A stretch of 9,674 nucleotides of DNA from assembly GCA_964604825.1 (NCBI GenBank), contig CAZSAL010000070.1:1-9674 (forward strand), written 5' to 3'. Position numbers and translations under genes: made by a program. How positions within the stretch are numbered: position 1 is the stretch's first letter; the number at the start of each line of letters is the position of its first letter. Under the pieces are notes generated by a model. It was given only the letters and a program-made list of their open reading frames with translations. It did no database searches and was not told the DNA's origin. Shown here piece by piece: positions 1-3,806 of this stretch. This stretch comes from CAZSAL01 sp964604825 (GTDB taxonomy: Bacteria > Elusimicrobiota > Elusimicrobia > 2-01-FULL-59-12).

Positions 1-9
1 ACGCCGGCG

Positions 10-243
10 TCACACTTCGGCGCCGAGTCCACATGATTGAATGCTCGCGCCATTTGCCGGAAAAAGTTGTTCTGGTGCTTTCTTTAGCGTCTTCGCAAAT
101 TGCAGCCGTTGCCGCGCGTCAGGGTTCCAGGTCCCGGTGATAATCCTGGAAATTACGCTTTCATGTTCGTTTACAAGCTTTGCAAATTCGCGCTGAGTTA
201 GCCCTTGCTCTTTGATCGCACGAAGCAGCTCCCACCTCATCAT
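10..243 (-). CDS. Small XRE/Cro-CI-type helix-turn-helix regulator
   Basis: A 77-residue protein that is almost entirely one lambda-repressor-like DNA-binding domain. The helix-turn-helix spans about residues 15-41, with the typical LTQREFAKLVNEHESVISRI pattern followed by G-x-W-N-P. Such proteins bind operator DNA as dimers and act as Cro/CI-like repressors or antitoxin-type regulators; there is no room for a protease-sensitive or oligomerisation domain, so Cro-like or auxiliary regulator fits better than a full CI. The start is well supported: GGAGGT lies 5 nt before the ATG at 243; the second codon is also ATG. It lies downstream of and in the same direction as the MerR-type gene, 64 nt away, and its leader carries a near copy of the element found before the MerR gene, which suggests shared control. 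Family call is firm; the exact role is inferred. Confidence 0.85.
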   Translation of the reverse strand: MMRWELLRAIKEQGLTQREFAKLVNEHESVISRIITGTWNPDARQRLQFAKTLKKAPEQLFPANGASIQSCGLGAEV

Positions 244-263
244 ATCCCACCTCCATTAGATAT

Positions 264-284
264 TAGTGCGTATTAGATACTTAT
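264..284 (-). promoter_or_regulatory. Shared 21-bp operator-like element, copy 1 (before the XRE gene)
   Basis: On the plus strand it reads TAGTGCGTATTAGATACTTA plus T. It matches the element at 810-830 at 18 of 21 positions and lies 20 bp upstream of the XRE start codon. The minus strand contains TATAAG at 285-280, a possible -10 overlapping the element, but no good -35 is visible; the promoter may need an activator. The matching position before both regulator genes is the main evidence. Binding by the MerR-type or XRE product is inference. Confidence 0.55.
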
Positions 285-285
285 A

Positions 286-305
286 CTCCCCCAAAAAAAG
301 GGGAG
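286..305 (-). other. Small hairpin between the two regulator genes
   Basis: CTCCCC (286-291) and GGGGAG (300-305) form a perfect 6-bp stem around an 8-nt loop containing a run of seven A on the plus strand (seven T on the minus strand). It begins 2 nt after the MerR-type stop codon. As a terminator it lacks a T tail after the stem on the minus strand, so it may only slow or partly stop transcription into the XRE gene, or protect a 3' end. Confidence 0.35.
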
Positions 306-307
306 AG

Positions 308-787
308 CTAAAACAGTTTCTTGCGTAAATTCGTCAAGTCCACAACAACTAGGCAACTATAATCTCGCTGGGGAAGAGAAAGCGGCAATCCGTCGCTGCC
401 TTTCATGTTAATCTTAAGAGAACCGTCCGGTTCGCCCAAAGTTACGATGAGGCGGCCGTGGTCTGTGTTAGGGTCGAACATCAGCAGATAATATTTTAGG
501 TCGGATTCGACTGGGCTTTCCGGATCCCAGGGATCGAACCCAGCGGGCCCTATACGGCCCGCTGTCATTATCTGTTTGATCGTTTCCAGGTTGAGACCAT
601 GTTTCCCAAGCTCGCGGATCACCAGGATTTCGAGGATATTCCTGGCAGAATATTTCCTTGTGGTCCCTCTGCCGTGTGAGTGGTCAATTTCAGGGACAAC
701 CAGGCCTTTTTCGGTGTAGAACCATACCGTGCGGTCAGAGATACCAGCCTTAGCCGCCACTTCTTTTCTTGTGTATTCTTTTCGCAT
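308..787 (-). CDS. MerR-family winged-helix transcriptional regulator
   Basis: A 159-residue protein. Residues about 5-75 form the MerR DNA-binding domain: YTRKEVAAKAGISDRTVWFY, then GL at 28-29, a wing rich in R/G/T ending in RKYSA, and the second helical pair around ILEILVIRELGKHGLNLETI. Family members bind palindromic operators and bend the promoter DNA. The long C-terminal dimerisation helix of typical MerR activators is not obvious; residues 80-159 look mixed alpha/beta with no metal-binding cysteine cluster (only one Cys), so a metal sensor is unlikely. The start is supported by AGGAGG 7 nt before the ATG at 787. A TTGACA -35 and a GATAAG -10 lie upstream, with an operator-like element over and just after the -10, consistent with self-repression. 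With the downstream XRE gene it may be the lysogeny control pair of the phage. A 9-bp perfect inverted repeat sits inside the gene at 541-564. Confidence 0.85.
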   Translation of the reverse strand: MRKEYTRKEVAAKAGISDRTVWFYTEKGLVVPEIDHSHGRGTTRKYSARNILEILVIRELGKHGLNLETIKQIMTAGRIGPAGFDPWDPESPVESDLKYYLLMFDPNTDHGRLIVTLGEPDGSLKINMKGSDGLPLSLPQRDYSCLVVVDLTNLRKKLF

Positions 788-809
788 GCCGTGTCCTCCT
801 GTGATTTAC

Positions 810-830
810 TAGTACGTGCTAGATACTTAT
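810..830 (-). promoter_or_regulatory. Shared 21-bp operator-like element, copy 2 (before the MerR gene)
   Basis: It begins TAGTACGTGCTAGATACTTA and differs at only 3 of 21 positions from 264-284. It includes the 14-bp near-palindrome CTAGTACGTGCTAG (809-822; 6 of 7 pairs match). It lies 22 bp upstream of the MerR start codon and overlaps the likely -10 box, the expected place for an autorepressor. Copy 1 is a poorer palindrome, so this copy may bind more tightly. Confidence 0.6.
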
Positions 831-853
831 CAAAACCTGGAAAATCTTGTCAA
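826..853 (-). promoter_or_regulatory. Sigma70-like promoter of the MerR-type gene
   Basis: On the minus strand a perfect TTGACA (853-848) is followed after 16 nt by GATAAG (831-826), 4 of 6 to TATAAT. Transcription would start near 820, giving a leader of about 35 nt with the AGGAGG site. The operator-like element covers the -10 and start region, so a bound protein would block it. Confidence 0.55.
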
Positions 854-919
854 GAAAATAATAACAGCGTCCTGATTTTTTTTGAGAGACCCCTGATTAC
901 GAGGAATTGCCCTACCTGA

Positions 920-940
920 AAATCGCCGTCACGCCGATTT
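920..940. promoter_or_regulatory. 21-bp near-perfect palindrome in the gap between integrase and MerR genes
   Basis: The half-sites AAATCGCCGT and ACGCCGATTT flank a central C; 9 of 10 pairs match. It lies in the 329-nt stretch (788-1116) with no convincing gene, about 70 bp upstream of the MerR promoter and about 85 bp past the integrase terminator. It could be a dimeric repressor operator, or the inverted core sites of an integrase attachment site. The sequence alone cannot separate these. Confidence 0.4.
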
Positions 941-987
941 AGAGGGGAATGAATTGTAGCGATTTTGTACCTGCGAAGAACAAACTT

Positions 988-1021
988 TTCGAAATCGAAC
1001 CAAACGAAGTAAAACGAAGGG
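988..1021. repeat. Cluster of short repeats beside the integrase terminator (possible attP arm sites)
   Basis: TTCGAAATCGAA (988-999) is a 12-bp interrupted palindrome. It is followed by two direct repeats of AAACGAAG at 1002-1009 and 1012-1019, exactly 10 bp (one helical turn) apart; a further CGAAG occurs at 974-978. Helically phased short repeats beside an integrase gene resemble arm-type binding sites of tyrosine recombinases. No duplicated attachment core is visible inside the window, so this is only suggestive. Confidence 0.3.
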
Positions 1022-1065
1022 AAAAAAAACCCTTACCCCGCAAGACTTTACAGAGTAAGGGTTTT
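1022..1065 (-). terminator. Strong intrinsic terminator after the integrase gene
   Basis: GTAAGGGTTTT (1055-1065) and AAAACCCTTAC (1026-1036) form a perfect 11-bp stem with an 18-nt loop. On the minus strand the stem runs into eight T (1029-1022), the classic rho-independent pattern. It ends the integrase transcript about 50 nt after the stop codon and separates it from the regulator genes. In the plus direction there are only four T, so termination there would be weaker. Confidence 0.8.
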
Positions 1066-1116
1066 GAAGATTTCAAGAAATTGGCTTATGAAGCCTTCCG
1101 AATAGCCTTACTGGGA

Positions 1117-2190
1117 CTATATCGCCGGGCCTATTGTAGCCAATACTGTAGCTGTTCGGGATGTCTGAGCCTTCAGGTGTGCGGCCATACGTGCTGAAGC
1201 TTGCTTCAAATCGCCATCACTCACGATGTTATACCGCTCGAAAACCGATCTGGTCTGATGTCCACTTATCATCATGGCGACTCGCTCAGGAATACCGGCC
1301 CGAACCATGTTACGGACAGCGGTGCGCCGGAAGTCATGCCACAACTTGCCAGGAATACCGGCTGCTTTACAGGCCTTCCGCCAAGCCCACGCGATATCCC
1401 CAATCTTCTCGTTTCCTGAAAGGTCGGGGAATACATACCGGCAGAGCTTGCCGCTCCGCTTTCTGGCTTCCCATTGCTTCTGGAAAAGTTCTTTGAGGTC
1501 ATCATCAAGGTAAACTGTTCGGCCCTGGTCGTTTTTCGTCTCGCCGGGGTTCAGACAAACAATCCCCTGGTCGCGATCCACCTGTGACCATTCCAAGCCG
1601 AAGACCTCGCTTTGCCTCCATCCTGTCTTGTAGGCGAATTCAGCCGGCGCATTCAGGTAAGAAGGAAGCACTTCGAGGAGTGCGACAAAATCAGCGTGCT
1701 CAAAGAATCCCTTGCGCGGCTTGTTTTCCTTCAGCATCGGGATATGGGGAACTCTATCGACCTTGGGCGGCGTGCATTGTGCTCCGAGGTTCAACATGCG
1801 CTTGAGGGCTTGCAGTTCCCGGTTGATTGTCGCGTTTTCGACAACTTCCATTCTCTTTTCCACGAAGGTCTGAATAGTTGAGCTGTTGATTTGCTTGACC
1901 TTCATACCCTTGAATTCGGCTTCCAGGTTATTAACGCTGGTCACGGCACGCTTCAGGCTTTTTCTGTTGTTAATCCGGTAGTCTCTCAGATAGTCTCCGG
2001 CAAGTTCATCAAACTCGATCCGGTCGAAATAGACTCCGGGGATTTTCCCTTGAGATATTTCACCTTCTCGTTGCTTTAGAAGCGAGTTTGCGACCATTTT
2101 CGTTTCGCTCTTCGAGCTTTCACAGATCGGCTTGCCGTGATCGGCGTACTTAATCCACCAGATCCTTCCGCGTCTGTAGACGCTTCCCAT
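1117..2190 (-). CDS. Phage tyrosine recombinase (integrase)
   Basis: A 357-residue site-specific recombinase that would join phage attP to host attB through a covalent 3'-phosphotyrosine intermediate. Residues about 1-55 (MGSVYRRGRIWWIKY...) form an arm-type N-terminal domain; about 59-140 fit the SAM-like core-binding domain; about 165-335 are the catalytic domain. All expected active-site residues are visible: R192 in TGWRQSE, K219 in the beta-hairpin (ETKN), H285 and R288 in HDFRR, H311 in SGHQTRS and the nucleophile Y320 in ERYNI. Length is normal, so it is probably active. The ATG at 2190 has GAGGGA 5 nt upstream. A promoter with palindromes lies before it and a strong terminator after it, so it can be expressed alone. 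Its position between the accessory and regulator genes suggests that the attachment site lies close by, most likely in the gap left of the gene. Confidence 0.95.
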   Translation of the reverse strand: MGSVYRRGRIWWIKYADHGKPICESSKSETKMVANSLLKQREGEISQGKIPGVYFDRIEFDELAGDYLRDYRINNRKSLKRAVTSVNNLEAEFKGMKVKQINSSTIQTFVEKRMEVVENATINRELQALKRMLNLGAQCTPPKVDRVPHIPMLKENKPRKGFFEHADFVALLEVLPSYLNAPAEFAYKTGWRQSEVFGLEWSQVDRDQGIVCLNPGETKNDQGRTVYLDDDLKELFQKQWEARKRSGKLCRYVFPDLSGNEKIGDIAWAWRKACKAAGIPGKLWHDFRRTAVRNMVRAGIPERVAMMISGHQTRSVFERYNIVSDGDLKQASARMAAHLKAQTSRTATVLATIGPAI

Positions 2191-2254
2191 AAAAGTCCCT
2201 CACTTTCTCCCTGAAGTTATCCCCCAGGCAGCCGGGCAGGGTCCCCGGTTTTCC

Positions 2255-2312
2255 GCTGCGCATGCGTAGCCTGAGGGAAGTCGATTATATATGTTCAGGG
2301 TCGGAGTCCGAA
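2255..2312 (-). promoter_or_regulatory. Probable integrase promoter with two palindromes
   Basis: On the minus strand a perfect TATAAT lies at 2289-2284. Seventeen nt upstream is TTCGGA (2312-2307), a weak -35 that lies within or beside the 11-bp palindrome TCGGAGTCCGA (2301-2311). Just after the predicted start is the imperfect 16-bp palindrome GCTGCGCATGCGTAGC (2255-2270; 7 of 8 pairs). A weak -35 with flanking dyads suggests a regulated promoter. The regulator is unknown; no match to the 264/810 element is seen here. Confidence 0.45.
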
Positions 2313-2330
2313 TGCAGGCTGGGACAGACG

Positions 2331-2591
2331 TTAAGGCGCCGCCCATGATCCGTATCGTGGCGGCTTATCCACGAAGATTCGCTTGAGAATTGCTCCGGAT
2401 CGCTCAGCTTGCACCTGCCAGTAGGGAGCATCCGCCCGGTCCTCACTTAAATAGTCTTTGCACTTCGCACACGAGAAGCCCGCCCATCGTTCCTGAATGG
2501 CCTTATTAAGACACGCGCCGTAATCCTGACACATGACATGCCGTTCCACTTTCTTTACAGTTGTGGCCTGTTTTGTGCGCGTAGGATTCAT
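2331..2591 (-). CDS. Small four-cysteine (zinc-ribbon-like) protein of unknown function
   Basis: Eighty-six residues if the ATG at 2591 is used; a TTG at 2612 would add seven residues, but neither start has a clear ribosome binding site and an internal ATG just before the first Cys is possible. The striking feature is C-x5-C-x13-C-x2-C at residues 21, 27, 41 and 44, with CQDYGACLNKAIQERWAGFS between, arranged like a zinc knuckle or ribbon. Small proteins with this C..Y..CL...W.GF.C..C look are, from memory, common in Desulfobacterota genomes without known function. The C-terminal half is basic and aromatic with no recognised domain. It follows the 227-residue gene's terminator and precedes the integrase by 140 nt in the same direction, so it could be an excisionase-like or accessory factor, but nothing shows this directly. 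Confidence 0.65.
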   Translation of the reverse strand: MNPTRTKQATTVKKVERHVMCQDYGACLNKAIQERWAGFSCAKCKDYLSEDRADAPYWQVQAERSGAILKRIFVDKPPRYGSWAAP

Positions 2592-2628
2592 TCCAAAAGT
2601 ATACGCGCACAAGAAATAAATGAAAAGG

Positions 2629-2650
2629 TCCGGCTCATCACCGGGCCGGA
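2629..2650 (-). terminator. Intrinsic terminator after the 227-residue gene
   Basis: TCCGGC (2629-2634) and GCCGGA (2645-2650) form a 6-bp GC-rich stem with a 10-nt loop, starting 7 nt after the stop codon. On the minus strand it is followed by a T-rich tract, CCTTTTCATTTATTTCTT. It would isolate the upstream gene from the small cysteine protein and the integrase. Confidence 0.6.
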
Positions 2651-2657
2651 TTGTGAG

Positions 2658-3341
2658 TTAAAGCTCCACCACGCCGCGCCTCTCCGCGTCGGCTATATAT
2701 TCGTTACAGCGTGCCCTTTGATCCGGTGTTATCTTCACGGCCTTGAGAAGAAGCTGCAAAACCTTGCTGTGGAGCTCCGGTTTTTGCTCTAGAAGCTCAA
2801 TTATAGCCGCTTTACTTTCATCATCATCGGCAAAAGCAAATACTCGTTCGGGCGCCAGTATCCGCAAAACCCTCTGGTGGTATTCGGAATGGTCGGAGAG
2901 TATGTCATTAATCATTTCCAATCGGACAGCGATATGCTTAGGGTTGGAGTCCGGATCTGTTTCCTCTTCTACATGGTTGTCATTTTCTGGTTTTGATCCG
3001 TCCAGCTCATTACATTTCTTAGAAAACGTCTTCTTGGCGCTCTCAATCAACACCTCGAGCACGTCTGAAACGTCTGTTGAGTTTATCTGATCTATTGTCC
3101 CTCTCCCCAGGATTTCAGTGAATGCTTGAATCGGTGCAATGGCGTCACCAAACACGCTATCAAGTTCCCATACTGTGCCTTTTACTTCTTTGATAGTGCC
3201 CGCCAAGTCCGCCTCAATTGCTTTACGTAAATTCCAGTAACTCGCGTGGATTGCTTCATCATCACAAGGTACAGACTCGTTTTTGTCTTTTGCTTCTTGG
3301 TGGGAACCTACGATCTTATCGAGCAGGTATAAACTTTTCAT
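2658..3341 (-). CDS. Acidic hypothetical protein, candidate moron gene product
   Basis: A 227-residue protein that I do not recognise. It appears soluble and mostly helical, with no signal peptide or membrane segment. Residues about 118-134 form a very acidic linker (ENDNHVEEETDPDSNP) joining an N-terminal helical part (about 1-110) and a C-terminal helical part (about 137-222, including helix-rich stretches such as IIELLEQKPELHSKVLQLL). The start is certain: GGAGGT 5 nt before the ATG at 3341. The gene has its own promoter (3521-3494), a long structured leader and its own terminator (2650-2629), and by hand count its GC (about 46% over 2701-3300) is lower than that of the virion genes. This independent unit between late genes and integrase is typical of lysogenic-conversion genes (host fitness, superinfection exclusion, defence). 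No motif supports any particular one of these. Confidence 0.85.
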   Translation of the reverse strand: MKSLYLLDKIVGSHQEAKDKNESVPCDDEAIHASYWNLRKAIEADLAGTIKEVKGTVWELDSVFGDAIAPIQAFTEILGRGTIDQINSTDVSDVLEVLIESAKKTFSKKCNELDGSKPENDNHVEEETDPDSNPKHIAVRLEMINDILSDHSEYHQRVLRILAPERVFAFADDDESKAAIIELLEQKPELHSKVLQLLLKAVKITPDQRARCNEYIADAERRGVVEL

Positions 3342-3459
3342 AATCGACCTCCAAATAAAATAGCGGAAGAGTTCTCAAAGGCATAACTGCCCGCCCAGGC
3401 CTCACGGCAAGGGCACTCTTCCGCTCGTTTGATTTGTCGGCACAAATACAAATAGCCAT
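3316..3459 (-). CDS. Possible 47-residue leader ORF overlapping the 227-residue gene
   Basis: An ATG at 3459 has GGAGG 8 nt upstream and opens a 47-codon frame (MAICICADKSNERKSALAVR...) ending in TAA at 3318-3316, 24 nt inside the next gene in another frame. Ribosomes translating it would cross the RNA fold at 3362-3425 and the binding site of the downstream gene, so it could be a regulatory leader peptide or translational coupler. No similarity is recognised. The good binding site is the main support; a chance ORF is quite possible. Confidence 0.4.
   Translation of the reverse strand: MAICICADKSNERKSALAVRPGRAVMPLRTLPLFYLEVDYEKFIPAR
3362..3425 (-). ncRNA. Candidate structured leader RNA (three-way junction)
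   Basis: In the minus-strand transcript the outer stem AGCGGAAGAGT (3425-3415) pairs perfectly with ACTCTTCCGCT (3372-3362), 11 bp. Inside are two hairpins: P2 (3414-3393), GCCC-TT-GCC with a GTGA (GNRA-type) loop, GGC-CT-GGGC; and P3 (3391-3380), GGCA-GTTA-TGCC. P2 follows the outer stem with no spacer, one nt separates P2 and P3, and seven nt (TTTGAGA) lead back to the outer stem, giving a compact junction. It ends 9 nt before the GGAGG site of the 227-residue gene and is followed by the T-rich ATTTTATTT, so it could act as attenuator, terminator or riboswitch-like element. I could not match it to a known RNA class; no hammerhead core is present. Folding is by eye. Confidence 0.45.
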
Positions 3460-3478
3460 AACGGTGGCCTCCGGTTAT
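3458..3478 (-). promoter_or_regulatory. Hairpin covering the leader ORF ribosome binding site
   Basis: In the minus-strand RNA, AUAACCGG (3478-3471) pairs with CCGUUAU (3464-3458) with one bulged C. The GGAGG of the leader ORF is partly in the stem and partly in the loop, and two bases of its AUG are in the stem. Such folds commonly lower translation initiation. Stability is judged by eye only. Confidence 0.35.
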
Positions 3479-3493
3479 TTATTTGAGGATTTT

Positions 3494-3521
3494 AGAATAC
3501 CACAACCGGCACTCATTTCAA
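3494..3521 (-). promoter_or_regulatory. Sigma70-like promoter of the 227-residue gene unit
   Basis: On the minus strand TTGAAA (3521-3516) is followed after 16 nt by TATTCT (3499-3494), with TG one base before the -10 (extended -10 TGGTATTCT). Transcription would begin near 3487, giving a leader of about 145 nt before the 227-residue gene. There is no recognisable operator, and the promoter could be active in the lysogen. Confidence 0.45.
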
Positions 3522-3571
3522 CAATAAATTCAACATAAAATAGTGGGGCAATGGTGACCGTTTGATGTATG

Positions 3572-3598
3572 AATAAAAGGTGAAAGTTGACTCACGCC
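3572..3598 (-). terminator. Weak candidate terminator for the virion gene operon
   Basis: On the minus strand GGCGTGA (3598-3592) can pair with TCACC (3583-3579) with a bulge, then TTTTATT (3578-3572). The stem is short, but it lies just after the last ORF of the virion operon and before the next promoter, the expected place for a stop. The rest of the 3460-3614 gap holds the promoter and leader described separately and nothing else that I recognise. Confidence 0.3.
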
Positions 3599-3614
3599 CT
3601 GTATTGGCATTATA

Positions 3615-3806
3615 TTATTCTCGGTTTCCGGCGAGGTGGAGGCGCTCTCTATATTCCTCGTCGGGGAGGCAGAAGGGGACGCTTCCTTGCCTGCCCTGTT
3701 CACACTGTTTTTCCATTACAGACCCTTGGCCGGGGAGCGTTTCGGACGTTGCAGACCTGGACTCCAGCGATGGAGGTGCATGGGTCGCCCCGGCCTTGTA
3801 TTTCAT
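3615..3806 (-). CDS. Small 63-residue ORF coupled to the ejection-protein operon
   Basis: The ATG at 3806 overlaps the TGA of the preceding 611-residue gene (ATGA), a sign of translational coupling that can work without a strong ribosome binding site; none is visible. Its third codon positions are about two thirds G or C, in keeping with a real gene of this operon. The product is hydrophilic, with two cysteines and a charged C-terminal end (PDEEYRERLHLAGNRE), and matches no family known to me. It may be a small virion or late protein, or the remains of one. Confidence 0.45.
   Translation of the reverse strand: MKYKAGATHAPPSLESRSATSETLPGQGSVMEKQCEQGRQGSVPFCLPDEEYRERLHLAGNRE

Noticed and set aside
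680..919. Plus-strand ORF over the MerR start and promoter
   Set aside because: It overlaps a well-supported regulator gene and its promoter on the other strand; product has no recognisable features.
949..1197. Plus-strand ORF of 82 codons beginning beside a GAGG
   Set aside because: It runs through the integrase terminator stem and into the antisense of the integrase gene, and its product is low quality with no domain.
3587..3616. Plus-strand promoter-like pair TTGACT and TATATT (18-bp spacing)
   Set aside because: It would fire against the whole virion operon and no credible plus-strand gene follows; probably a chance AT-rich match.
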